NCBI GenBank assembly: GCA_011391085.1
Contig: JAABRD010000055.1
Location: forward strand, 1-35,311
Source of the DNA: Thiotrichaceae bacterium
Lineage (GTDB): Bacteria > Pseudomonadota > Gammaproteobacteria > Beggiatoales > Beggiatoaceae
Length of the DNA: 35,311 bases
Reading direction: 5' to 3'
This document shows, one piece after another, positions 8,309 to 16,725 of the stretch; position 1 is the stretch's first letter, and each line of letters starts with the position of its first letter. A model generated the notes under the pieces. That model ran no database searches and had not been told where the DNA came from. It saw nothing but the letters and a program-made list of their open reading frames with translations. A program made the position numbers and the translations under genes.

Positions 8309-9583
8309 ATGAAAACGCGCACCATAAAATGGTTGGGAGTAGGACTGTTCACGGTTCTCTGGTCGGCTGGACAAGCTGCACAAATTTATGGGCCAGCCAG
8401 CAGAGTATACAGTAAAGCCGTGGGCGGCGCCTCTGCTTCCCAAAGTTATACCAAAATGGAAATCAGTAAGTTGTCCAGAGAACAGCTTATTCAACTTTCT
8501 ACCAAATTGGTCAAAGAAAAAGGAATGACACCCGCTGAAGCGGCAGCCACCGTGCTTTATAATCTACCCGATGGACAAGCCGGGGCGATTGCCGCTGACA
8601 TTGCCGCAGCGGTGCTAAAGGCAGCCCCCACTCTGTCTGTCACTCTCGCCAGTGAAGTGACAGAGGCTGTGTTGAGTACCTTAAATCATGGCCAAGCCAA
8701 AAAATTTGCGGTAGAAATTGCGGCCACGGTAGCCCAAATAGTACCCCAGGCAACGGCCGCGATTGCGGTAGCCACAACTAAAGTTGTTCCAGAAACGGCA
8801 GTTGAGGTTGCCACCGCCTTAACCATAGCCAATCCATCCAAGGCTATTGATATTGCCACCGCAGTGGCAACCGCGAATCCTTATCTCATTGGCCCACTGG
8901 CTGGAGAATTGGCAAAAGTGGTTCCTAACGCGACTAACCAGTTGGTGACGGAACTAACCAAACTGAATCCAGAAGCGGCTGGTCAAATAGTCACCAGTTT
9001 AATCGTGGAAGCGGGTATGGATCCTGTGACGGCCATCCAGCTAGTGGTAACAGCGGCGCCCAGTCAGGCGATGAATATTGCGGTAGCCGCTGCGTCAGCC
9101 GCACCAGAACAAGCGCCCCAGATTGCAGAGGCATTGTTGAAAGATACGAAAAATTTCTCTGGCCAAAAAGCCCAAGAATTAGCCCTTTCCATCATGGTGG
9201 TGGCGCCTGAATTGGCAAGGGAAATTCTGGCGTCTGCTTCCTTGGCTTATCCTCAACTGGCCAGTGATGCAGGGTTCTTGATGACTAACACGTTTGAGAA
9301 TGGATTCTATTCAAATCTCTCACCAGAGAACCCCGACCAGAGAACAGCCACTACAGAAGGTGACAATGCCACGTCACAGACCGGTGAACAATCTCCTCAA
9401 GGCGAGACACAAATTGCCGATGCAGGAACTGTTTTAGGAGGAACAGAGTTGACCTTTGGTCCTACACCTACAGGTGGTAATCTCCCTATTGGAGACGGAT
9501 ATAGTGGTGGTGGCAACGGTGGTGGTGGCGGTGGCAGAAGGGAACGTCCTCCCCTCCAGCCGATAGCCAGTCCTAGTCAATAA
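8309..9583 (+). CDS. Secreted alanine-rich helical repeat protein with Gly-rich tail
   Basis: I chose the ATG at 8309, not the upstream 8264, because GAGG lies just before it and a clear signal peptide follows (MKTRTIKWLGVGLFTVLW, cleavage after about AQA). The 424-residue product has a long central region (about 45-335) of degenerate repeats of roughly 20-25 residues. Each has alanine/valine-rich helices ended by AxP or NP turns, for example AIAVATTKVVPETAVEVATA. A polar linker and a glycine-rich segment (GGGNGGGGGG) end in RRERPPLQP. No enzymatic motif is seen. Its place after the kinase, phosphatase and TPR genes suggests a matrix or envelope protein. I do not recognise a named family. Confidence 0.75.
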   Translation: MKTRTIKWLGVGLFTVLWSAGQAAQIYGPASRVYSKAVGGASASQSYTKMEISKLSREQLIQLSTKLVKEKGMTPAEAAATVLYNLPDGQAGAIAADIAAAVLKAAPTLSVTLASEVTEAVLSTLNHGQAKKFAVEIAATVAQIVPQATAAIAVATTKVVPETAVEVATALTIANPSKAIDIATAVATANPYLIGPLAGELAKVVPNATNQLVTELTKLNPEAAGQIVTSLIVEAGMDPVTAIQLVVTAAPSQAMNIAVAAASAAPEQAPQIAEALLKDTKNFSGQKAQELALSIMVVAPELAREILASASLAYPQLASDAGFLMTNTFENGFYSNLSPENPDQRTATTEGDNATSQTGEQSPQGETQIADAGTVLGGTELTFGPTPTGGNLPIGDGYSGGGNGGGGGGRRERPPLQPIASPSQ

Positions 9584-9591
9584 TCATAGAG

Positions 9592-9632
9592 GGTGAGAAA
9601 CTAAGTTTCTTTAAGAAACTTAGTTTCTTGAT
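9592..9632. repeat. AAGAAACTNAGTTTCTT hairpin repeat
   Basis: Two abutting palindromes of the GAAACTTAGTTTC type lie just past the stop codon of the alanine-rich protein gene. Related copies lie at 29970-29986 and 35165-35199. Confidence 0.75.
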
Positions 9633-9635
9633 AAC

Positions 9636-9684
9636 AAAAAAAGACCTACGGGGATTTTCAAATCCCGTAGGTCTTTCTTTATTT
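9636..9684. terminator. Intrinsic terminator after the exopolysaccharide genes
   Basis: A 16-17-bp stem (AAAGACCTACGGGGATT at 9640-9656 with AATCCCGTAGGTCTTT at 9661-9676) has A-rich sequence on its left and T-rich sequence on its right. It could stop transcription from either side, and it ends the plus-strand unit. Confidence 0.85.
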
Positions 9685-9846
9685 GGTAGTGATGCAATCT
9701 GGGTGATAAACTTTCCCTCACCCCCGGCCCCTCTCCCAGAGGGAGAGGGGAGTATGGCAGCACCAGTGGTTTTCCCCCCTCTCCCTCTGGGAGAGGGGCC
9801 GGGGGTGAGGGCAAATCTATAAATATCACCCAGATTGCATCACTAC
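9685..9846. mobile_element. MITE-like element with GGTAGTGATGCAATCTGGGT ends
   Basis: Terminal inverted repeats of about 23 bp (TAGTGATGCAATCTGGGTGA at left, its complement at 9825-9846) enclose a second inverted repeat of the CCCTCACCCCCGGCCCCTCT type. A similar-sized element with the same ends lies at 13443-13607, and a decayed one at 14664-14751. No transposase is encoded. Confidence 0.75.
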
Positions 9847-9915
9847 TCTTTATTTAAATGAACCTATCTCCAAAAATGATTTTTTCGTTCCCACGCCACC
9901 GCGGAAAAATGTCCC

Positions 9916-10158
9916 GGCGGAGTAGAGGCTTTAGCCGCAATGCCATTAAGTTAAGGTAGTTAAGGTAGGGTGGATTAAGCGTTAGCGTATCCACCACGGT
10001 CGAAACGAAGGTGGATACGCTTCGCTTAATCCACCCTACATTGAATGGAAATGCCTTAACTTAATGGCATTGAGGCTTTAGCCGGTGAGGGGTTGCCCCT
10101 GTTTTCGGTGACGTACCCCCCACCCACCGGCTAAAGCCTCTACTCCACCGGGGCGTTT
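9916..10158. repeat. Nested B/A/C palindromic repeat
   Basis: A family A unit with 16-bp ends (9941-9956 and 10054-10069) holds a family C palindrome and is enclosed by family B arms (GTAGAGGCTTTAGCCG at left, CGGCTAAAGCCTCTACTCC at right). It lies just past the stop codon of the next gene, which is on the minus strand. Confidence 0.88.
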
Positions 10159-10174
10159 CAACACTTCCCAACGA

Positions 10175-11134
10175 TTACTTCTTCAACAACCCCACCTCCT
10201 GATAATACTTCTCCGCCCCTGGATGCAATGGCGCACTTAATCCCACCAGTAAATTTTGCTTCGTTACCGCGTCCTGTGCTAATAAGGGATGACTTGCCTT
10301 CAGTTCACTAAAGTTGTCTAATACCGCTTTCAATACCAGTTGCACTGCCTCATCAGAAACCTCCGCCGAAGTGACTAACACCGCCTTCACTCCGAGACTG
10401 GGTACATCTCGATTCACACCTTGATAAGTACCTCCCGGAATGGTACTTTTGATATAATAGGGATAACGTTTAATCATCTTATCTATTGCCTCCCCTTCAA
10501 TGGGTACCAAGTCTATTCCTGTCAACTTAGACGCAATATTGATATTTGCAGAAGGATGACCGACCATATAAAAATAGCCGTCGATTTGTTGTTGTTTAAG
10601 GGCATCGGGACATTCTGGCGCTTTTAAAGTACCTGCTAAAGCTAACCCTCCTTTCGTCAACCCCACCTCCCCAAAGAGGTCCAGCGTCGTAATTTCATTA
10701 CCACTCCCTGGATTACCAATATTGATGCGCTTCCCACGAATATCCTGAAGTCGGCTAATCCCCGCATTTTTATTAATTACCAGTGACAATACTTCAGGAT
10801 AAATTGCCATCACGGAACGCAATTCCCGATAGGGTTTCCCCTCAAATCGTCTCACGCCTTGATAGGCTTGATAAATGACATCACTTTGGGCAAAACCGAA
10901 TACCACCCTTCGACTTTTGATATTTTCAATATTGGCCGCAGAACCGCCTGTTGATTCTACACTACAATACAGGTCTGTTTGTTTGATTTGCGCATTCACC
11001 TTTTGGCAAATAATCACTCCCATGGGAAAATAAGAACCCGTCACGCCACCTGTGCCAATGGTGAAAAAGTCCACGGCCGTGGCAGGAGTGCTAAAGGCTA
11101 AAGCCGCAGCACCTAGAACTAGAAATTTTTTCAT
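10175..11134 (-). CDS. TAXI-family TRAP transporter solute-binding protein
   Basis: The 319-residue periplasmic protein has a signal peptide (MKKFLVLGAAALAFSTPATA). The mature start FFTIGTGGVTGSYFPMG is typical of the TAXI family. Further family features are ESTGGSAANIENI, GFAQSDVIYQAYQG, VINKNAGISRLQDIRGKRIN, GNPGSGNEITT and GYFYMVGHPSANI. The ribosome site AAGAGG lies about 8 bases upstream. TAXI proteins deliver substrates, often glutamate-like or dicarboxylate ligands, to a fused TRAP permease (DctQM type). No permease gene is beside it, so the partner must be elsewhere or absent. The substrate cannot be told from sequence alone. Confidence 0.92.
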   Translation of the reverse strand: MKKFLVLGAAALAFSTPATAVDFFTIGTGGVTGSYFPMGVIICQKVNAQIKQTDLYCSVESTGGSAANIENIKSRRVVFGFAQSDVIYQAYQGVRRFEGKPYRELRSVMAIYPEVLSLVINKNAGISRLQDIRGKRINIGNPGSGNEITTLDLFGEVGLTKGGLALAGTLKAPECPDALKQQQIDGYFYMVGHPSANINIASKLTGIDLVPIEGEAIDKMIKRYPYYIKSTIPGGTYQGVNRDVPSLGVKAVLVTSAEVSDEAVQLVLKAVLDNFSELKASHPLLAQDAVTKQNLLVGLSAPLHPGAEKYYQEVGLLKK

Positions 11135-11232
11135 CGTGTTTTCCTCTTAACTGTTTTACAATAAATGATATGATATTTTTAGGCACGCAAATTTAATACC
11201 AAATACCGGGTAGAGTTATAGAAATATTGAAA

Positions 11233-11335
11233 TAGCGGTGGACTAGAGGCTTTAGCCGGAGGGGGACAGAACGTGAATTGATTAAATAGAAGGGAACAAC
11301 CCCCGGCTAAAGCCTCTACTCCAGCGTTTACTCCA
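11233..11335. repeat. Family B inverted repeat between TAXI gene and recJ
   Basis: GGTGGACTAGAGGCTTTAGC and GGCTAAAGCCTCTACTCCAG arms enclose about 50 bases. It lies between two divergent genes. The rest of the 320-base gap is AT-rich with no promoter I can place confidently. Confidence 0.8.
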
Positions 11336-11454
11336 GCGTTTTACTTTAAAACCACTTGACATAAACATCGATTCTTGGTAAAAAAACCATTTACGGCTGA
11401 ACTTCATTCTGCCAGTTCGCACATTTTTTAAATTTCGATTCAGACCCATTGACC

Positions 11455-13200
11455 ATGAAAAAAATTATCAAACGTCGTCCCTTACCTAACCACACTGAGT
11501 TACCTGACACTCTTCACCCAGTTATCAAACGAGTCTTGGCGGCCCGGCAGGTCAAGGACTTGAAAGAACTGGATTATTCAACTCAAAATTTACTTCCCTA
11601 CTCTTCCTTACTAGGAATTGATACCGCGGTCCAGTTATTATGTGAAGCATTGGCCAAACAATGGCGAATGGTCATCGTGGCAGACTACGATGCTGACGGG
11701 GCAACCAGTTGCGTGTTGGCAGTTAAAGCCTTGCGTCAAATGGGGGCGCAACACGTCAACTATGTCGTTCCGCATCGCGAAAAACATGGATACGGGTTGT
11801 CTGCTAAAATTGTAGAAGAGATGGTTTTACCTTATCAACCGCACCTACTTATCACCGTGGACAACGGCATTTCCAGTGGCCAGGCGGTTCAAGTGGCCAA
11901 GCAACATGGCATTCGAGTGTTAATCACTGATCATCACCTGGCCCCACCTCAATTGCCAGAAGCAGAGGCGATTGTGAATCCGAATCAACCACGGGATGCG
12001 TTTTCCAGTAAAAATTTATGTGGGGTCGGCGTCATCTTTTATGTGATGATGGCCCTGCGGGCGAAGTTACGGGAACAAGGCTGGTTTGCGGCCCAACATC
12101 TGCCAGAACCCAATTTGGCCAATTTTTTAGATTTAGTGGCACTTGGTACCGTCGCGGATGTCGTCTCCTTAGACTACAACAATCGTATTCTTGTCGAACA
12201 AGGTTTGCGTAGGATTCGGGCGAATCACTGTGGTTGTGGAATCCGTGCTTTGTTGCAAGTGTCAGCACGCGAACCGAGTTACCTAGTCGCCAGTGATTTA
12301 GCCTTCTTTGTCGGTCCCCGTTTAAATGCCGCCGGGCGCATGGAAGACATGTCGTATGGCATTGCCTGTTTATTAAGTGAAGACGATTCGAGTGCTTTAC
12401 AACAAGCCCAACAGTTAGACAATTTTAACCAAGAACGTCGTTTTGTTGAACAAGAAATGCAAGAGGAGGCATTTTTAAAAATAGATAAGTTAGGTCCGCC
12501 TGCTACCTTGCCAATGGGGTTGTGTGTGTTTGAAGAAAACTGGCATCAAGGCGTGATCGGGATTTTAGCAGCCCGTATTAAGGACCGTTTTCATCGCCCC
12601 ACGATTGTCTTCACCAAAGAGGATGAAAATTCTCTCAAAGGTTCCGCCCGTTCCGTCGCCAGCGTCAATATTCGTGATGTGTTGGCCAATATTCAAACTC
12701 AACATCCCCAGATGATTACCAAATGTGGTGGTCACGCTATGGCAGCGGGGTTAACCGTGCCGCGTCCGCAGTTGGAAGCCTTTCAACAAGTCTTTGCAGA
12801 ACAGGTGGGGCGATATGTGTCCAGTGAAGATTTACAAGGTATTATTCTCAGTGATGGTCCTTTGACGGCAAAAGATTTCAATTTAGAATTGGCTGAACAA
12901 TTGCGCATGATGACTCCTTGGGGACAACATTTTCCAGAACCGACGTTTGATGGAGAGTTTGAATTGTTAGAACGGCGCGTGTTAAAGGAGAAGCATTTGA
13001 AAATGCAAGTGCGTTCTACGGAAGGCGGTCCCATTGTAGAAGCCATTGCGTTTTTCACAGTGGACAAAAATTGGCCATTGTCAGTCAGTCACGTTAGACT
13101 GGCTTATAAGTTAGATGTGAATGTCTTTCGGGGCTTTAAAAATGTGCAATTGCGGGTAGAGTATGTGGAACCGTTGACGCAGAGGAGTTCGAAAGTTTAG
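11455..13200 (+). CDS. recJ: Single-stranded-DNA-specific exonuclease RecJ
   Basis: The 581-residue DHH/DHHA1-family 5'-3' exonuclease is about the length of E. coli RecJ (577). It acts in recombination (RecF pathway), mismatch repair and base excision repair. Motifs in order are VADYDADGATS (motif I, about 77-87), VDNGISSG (motif II), LITDHHLAPP (the DHH motif, about 160), GPRLNAAGRM in the core, and the DHHA1 segment KCGGHAMAAGL. A C-terminal OB-fold follows. I used the ATG at 11455; a TTG two codons earlier is also open. No strong ribosome site is visible. It stands alone in a repeat-rich context. Confidence 0.96.
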   Translation: MKKIIKRRPLPNHTELPDTLHPVIKRVLAARQVKDLKELDYSTQNLLPYSSLLGIDTAVQLLCEALAKQWRMVIVADYDADGATSCVLAVKALRQMGAQHVNYVVPHREKHGYGLSAKIVEEMVLPYQPHLLITVDNGISSGQAVQVAKQHGIRVLITDHHLAPPQLPEAEAIVNPNQPRDAFSSKNLCGVGVIFYVMMALRAKLREQGWFAAQHLPEPNLANFLDLVALGTVADVVSLDYNNRILVEQGLRRIRANHCGCGIRALLQVSAREPSYLVASDLAFFVGPRLNAAGRMEDMSYGIACLLSEDDSSALQQAQQLDNFNQERRFVEQEMQEEAFLKIDKLGPPATLPMGLCVFEENWHQGVIGILAARIKDRFHRPTIVFTKEDENSLKGSARSVASVNIRDVLANIQTQHPQMITKCGGHAMAAGLTVPRPQLEAFQQVFAEQVGRYVSSEDLQGIILSDGPLTAKDFNLELAEQLRMMTPWGQHFPEPTFDGEFELLERRVLKEKHLKMQVRSTEGGPIVEAIAFFTVDKNWPLSVSHVRLAYKLDVNVFRGFKNVQLRVEYVEPLTQRSSKV

Positions 13201-13234
13201 GGTTGAGAAAGGGAGGGATAACCTATGCGGAATC

Positions 13235-13410
13235 CCAAAACGTGTTTTGGGACTCCACCTGATACAGTAATATTTCCATAAATTTGTACGATTCTCGTTT
13301 ACGCGCAATAATTCTTATTGCGTTCCAACGTATATGGTTGCGCAATAATTCTTATTGCGTTCCAGCAGATAGGAATGCCACTCGACTTTCCAAAACAGGT
13401 TTTGGGATGC
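13235..13410. repeat. Short hairpin and direct repeats after recJ
   Basis: A CCCAAAACGTGTTTTGGG hairpin (13234-13251) and a similar CCAAAACAGGTTTTGGG hairpin (13389-13405) enclose two exact copies of a 25-bp unit, GCGCAATAATTCTTATTGCG plus TTCCA, at 13303-13327 and 13340-13364. Each unit is itself a hairpin. The motif CAGTAATATTTCC...TTTGTAC at 13265-13289 is related to 32437-32462 and 35211-35237. Confidence 0.75.
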
Positions 13411-13442
13411 TACTTCGGCACACACGCTTTTTTTCATTTTCT

Positions 13443-13607
13443 GGTAGTGATGCAATGTGGGTTCTCTGTCTGAACTATGATTAGAATGATTTTCAGATGG
13501 ACTCTGATTAGTCATAGCCTCCTTTCATAGCCCTCATTTAATCATCTCAATCAAAGTTCCAGACGAAGAGAAACCGCACGATATTTCACCCAGATTGCAT
13601 CACTACC
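13443..13607. mobile_element. MITE-like element, second copy
   Basis: Ends GGTAGTGATGCAATGTGGGT and ACCCAGATTGCATCACTACC are inverted repeats with one mismatch. They span 165 bp, close to the 162 bp of 9685-9846. The interior is unrelated to the first copy and shows no gene. Confidence 0.7.
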
Positions 13608-13695
13608 CATTTTCTATTGACAAAGAGAATGCCAGTCATATATGCTATCTGCCTTTACAACACAATTTTTACTACCAAGGGAAAATCAGTTATTT

Positions 13696-14646
13696 ATGTA
13701 CAGACCACAAATCAAAGTGCTTGATTGCACCATTCGAGACGGCGGATTGATTAACAAATGGCAATTCTCTGATGAATTGGTGCGGGCCACCTATCAAGCC
13801 GTCAGTGAGGCCGGCGTGGACTACATGGAAATTGGCTACAAAGCCCCACGGGAGATGTTTGACCCCAAGGAATATGGCAAGTGGCGTTTTTGTGATGAAG
13901 ACGATGTGAAACGGGTGCTGGACGGTTTGGAACTGAAAAGCAAGTTGGCCTGTATGGTCGACATTGGCAGGGTCAATGAGGCAGACATCTTGCCTGTTAG
14001 AGACTCCATTTTCGACATGATTCGAGTGGCCTGTTATGTCAAAGATGTGGACAAAGGCATTGCTTTATCGAATCATCTGATGGACAAAGGTTACGAAGTC
14101 ACTCTCAATATCATGGCGGTCTCGACTAACTTGGAAAAGGACATTGACGAGGCCCTGGCCCAACTCAATGACACCGCAATACCGTGCGTCTATGTCGTGG
14201 ATTCCTACGGTTCCATGTACTGTGAGGACATCACTTTTTTGGTGAAGAAGTATTTGCAAGCGATGCCGAACAAGACCATCGGAATTCATTGTCATAACAA
14301 TCGTCAATTGGCGTTTGGGAATACGGTGCAGGCCATCATTGATGGTGCTAACATGCTAGATGCCTCAGTCTATGGCATTGGCAGAGGGGCAGGGAACTGC
14401 ACATTGGAACTGTTGTTGGGTTTTTTAAAGAATCCCAAATATAGTTTGCGACCTGTTCTCAAACTGATTCAAGATTACTATCTGCCATTGCGCGAGGAGA
14501 TTGAATGGGGTTATCTGATTCCCTATATGGTAACTGGCATGTTGAATGAACATCCACGCGCCGGCATTGAATGGCGGGCGAGTGAGAACCGGGATAAGTA
14601 CGCGGAATTTTACGACACGATGGTGCATTCGGAGATGATTGAGTAG
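13696..14646 (+). CDS. DRE-TIM/HMGL-like aldolase-family enzyme
   Basis: The 316-residue protein has the aldolase catalytic domain shared by 4-hydroxy-2-oxovalerate aldolase, HMG-CoA lyase and isopropylmalate synthase. The active-site motif CTIRDGGL (residues 10-17) corresponds to the family's DxTLRDG. YMEIGYKAP, VYVVDSYGSMY and IGIHCHNNRQLAF (the HxH metal ligands) follow, then YGIGRGAGNC. I prefer the ATG at 13696 because homology-like sequence starts there; an ATG at 13642 is in frame. A weak AAGGGA site lies about 15 bases upstream. Stand-alone members occur near surface-polysaccharide genes, but the reaction here cannot be assigned. It shares no operon with neighbours. Confidence 0.85.
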   Translation: MYRPQIKVLDCTIRDGGLINKWQFSDELVRATYQAVSEAGVDYMEIGYKAPREMFDPKEYGKWRFCDEDDVKRVLDGLELKSKLACMVDIGRVNEADILPVRDSIFDMIRVACYVKDVDKGIALSNHLMDKGYEVTLNIMAVSTNLEKDIDEALAQLNDTAIPCVYVVDSYGSMYCEDITFLVKKYLQAMPNKTIGIHCHNNRQLAFGNTVQAIIDGANMLDASVYGIGRGAGNCTLELLLGFLKNPKYSLRPVLKLIQDYYLPLREEIEWGYLIPYMVTGMLNEHPRAGIEWRASENRDKYAEFYDTMVHSEMIE

Positions 14647-14663
14647 CGGATAATCGTCATGGG

Positions 14664-14751
14664 TGATATGAATAGAGTTGCCCTCACTTCTGGTCACTCT
14701 GTGAGAGTAGCCGCGGGTGAAGGTAAACATATCACCCACATTGCCTCACTG
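14664..14751. repeat. Decayed MITE-like remnant
   Basis: GGGTGATATGAATAGAGTTG at left and CATATCACCCACATTGCCTC at right resemble the ends of the 9685-9846 element with a shortened CCCTCAC...GGGTGA interior. It lies just upstream of a broken nuclease-like gene. Confidence 0.5.
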
Positions 14752-14764
14752 TCAGAAAATTAAT

Positions 14765-15682
14765 ATGTCTCGTAAAGTTCATGACCAACTCGCGAAGGAA
14801 TATTTGGAAGCGTTATTGGAAGAGATCGGTGAAGTACAAACCAGTTATGAAATCCCCAAACACGAGTTTCAGATCGATGTACGATTTTTCCCAACGGCCA
14901 CCTCTGCGGCGTTTCAACCGTTCGGGTTATTGGGACAACTGGTTACGACTCCCTGTTTCTTGGAACCGTTTTGGAATCCACTCAGTAAACAGGATGTTCG
15001 CACTTGTCTATTGAAACTGTTATTAGTGCATCACCAGTTGTATACTCAGGCCCGGTAACAGAAGCAACCGTTGTCAGAAGACCAGTTCCCGCGATTATGG
15101 ATAATCGCGACCTCAGCCAGTCAGGACCTCCTCAAGGGGTTTCATGCCCAACCTCAAGAGGCGCCTTGGACTGGCGTCTCTCTGATGGGAGACTCTCTGA
15201 AAGCGGCGGTCGTGGTGGTCAATCAACTCCCTGTTACACCAGAGACGTTGTGGTTGCGACTGTTAGGCCGCGGTACGACACTGGAAGTGGCCATTCAAGA
15301 GTTATTGGCCTTGCCAAACGACTCGCCGTTACGTCAGAAAGTGGTAGAAGTTCTGGCAGAGTATCATTTATTCAACTTAGATCCGCCGCCTGTTTCTGCG
15401 GAGGAAAAGGAGTTATTTATGCGTTTATCACCAGTTTATCTCAAATGGCGGGAGGAAACTCTCCAACAGGGTGTCCAGCAAGGCATCCAGCAAGGCGTCC
15501 AACAAGGCGTCCAGCAAGAACGCCGGCAAGTGACGGAACAATTGCTGAAAACTCGTTTTGGGGGACTCGATGAAGCGTTGTTAACGGTCCTCAACAGGGT
15601 GTTACAACTGCCTCCTGAAGAGTCTCTGCCTTTGTTATTACGTCTTTCGCATGATGAATTAGTGGCGAAGTTTGCTACCTAA
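14765..15682 (+). pseudogene. Nuclease-like protein (Rpn/DUF4351-related) broken by one in-frame TAA
   Basis: The reading frame from ATG 14765 to TAG 15682 is continuous except for one TAA at 15056-15058. Before it are 97 residues starting MSRKVHDQLAKEYLEALLEE. After it the same frame runs on (QKQPLSEDQFPRLWIIATSA) to a C-terminal QQGVQQGIQQGVQQ repeat (about residue 235) and a typical ending (PLLLRLSHDELVAKF). This layout matches a family common in cyanobacteria and Beggiatoa-like bacteria, related to Rpn/PD-(D/E)XK transposase-like nucleases; that assignment is from memory. One point mutation would restore it. It may be a recent pseudogene, or two fragments may be made. Confidence 0.75.
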
Positions 15683-15698
15683 ATGGCGGTCCTGGAAG

Positions 15699-15757
15699 GA
15701 GTCCAAAGCGTAGCTTTGTCGTGGCAAAACTGCGCTTTGGACTCATGGTCAAGTGGT
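15699..15757. repeat. Family D inverted repeat between broken genes
   Basis: GGAGTCCAAAGCGTAGCTTT and AACTGCGCTTTGGACTC arms form a hairpin followed by ATGGTCAAGTGG. It lies between two convergent broken genes, where a terminator would be expected. Related copies lie at 16672-16714 and 33359-33413, and a half copy lies inside the iscU intron (32321-32344). Confidence 0.8.
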
Positions 15758-16641
15758 CACCATTCCGGTTTAATTCCTAACGCCCGCAATTGGGCCGCCA
15801 GACGTTCTGCACGTTGTCGTTCTGCTTCTGCATGGCAACGTTCCATTGCCACCTGTTGCTGTTTAGCCTCGGCCCGTTGCTGTTCCGTGTCGGCCCGACG
15901 CCGTTCCAAGAACACTTGACGTTCGATTTCTTCCAAGCGTTCTGCTAATGTCGGAATCCATTCGCCAGTGGCATCATACCAACGTAACCAGGCGCGTTCA
16001 ACTTGTTGATAAAGTTCTTCCCAGATTCCCAATCCCAATTGAATGTCTTTGATAAAGAAACGCTTCTCTTTGGTCAATCGCTGTTTCCGATAACGTCCGC
16101 ATTTCAGTTGAAACATTTACAATTCATTGGTGTAGTGACTAAATACGGCATAATAGGGAATATTGAGAATGCGTTCATAGACTTCCCATTTGCCAGGCGG
16201 TTCAGCATCGTTGGTATGAAGCGTTTTCCCCAAGTCTTCGTCTTCGGTACCGAAAGACAGGAGTTCAACGACGATTAGGGGTTTCACTGGTTCATCCCAA
16301 ACGACATAACTGAAACGCAGGTCGTGTTGATCATACAAAGGTGGGACGCCGACGACGGCAAACCAATCGGGGCGTTTATACCAATGGTCATGTGCTAAAT
16401 CGTAGTAAAGATTTAAATCACTGGCTACAAAAACTTGGTCAGGAGAATAGTTAGCCGGGCAAAACGTTTCGCTTAACAGTTGCGGCTGAATATCGTGAAA
16501 AGTGTCAGGCAAGCCTGGTTCCTCTAGGGTTTTGTCATAGGGTAGGTCATACATGGTGGGCCACGGTTTGGCAAGGACGTTAGACCGTAGTTGAGACAAT
16601 GGCCATGAAAGTGTTTGGAGGGAAAGAGGGATTGAATACAT
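15757..16641 (-). pseudogene. Uma2-family (DUF820) endonuclease broken by one in-frame TAA
   Basis: On the minus strand one frame covers both parts, interrupted only by TAA at 16119-16117. The first part holds the Uma2 core: PDQVFVASDLNLYYD, KRPDWFAVVGVP, VVELLSFGTEDEDLG and WEVYERI-PYYAVF. The second resumes at once (MFQLKCGRYRKQ, then LGLGIWEELYQQVERAWLRW) and ends in the usual charged coiled coil (EQQRAEAKQQQVAMERCHAE). An intact member would run through this stop. The start is uncertain: 16641 is favoured because the ATG at 16683 lies inside a repeat. Uma2 proteins belong to the PD-(D/E)XK nuclease superfamily; function is unknown. Confidence 0.8.
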
Positions 16642-16671
16642 GAGAATATCTATAGAAGTGAAACAGAATTT

Positions 16672-16714
16672 CCAGGCGTTCAAAGCGTGGCTTTGAACAC
16701 CTGGTCAAGTGTCG
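16672..16714. repeat. Family D-like hairpin
   Basis: CAGGCGTTCAAAGCGTGGCT pairs with the following CTTTGAACACCTGG. It is a close relative of the 15699-15757 hairpin, with the same GGTCAAGTG tail. It lies upstream of the Uma2 gene and beyond the stop codon of the next minus-strand gene. Confidence 0.7.
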
Positions 16715-16725
16715 GGATTCTCGTT

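Noticed and set aside
9620-9829. Open frames encoding SPPAPLPEGEG on both strands
   Set aside because: They come from the inverted repeat within the MITE-like element; similar spurious peptides appear wherever this repeat occurs.
13235-13410. tRNA-like folded gene after recJ
   Set aside because: The hairpins are short direct repeats without the conserved tRNA T-loop (GGTTCRA) or a CCA-accepting stem.
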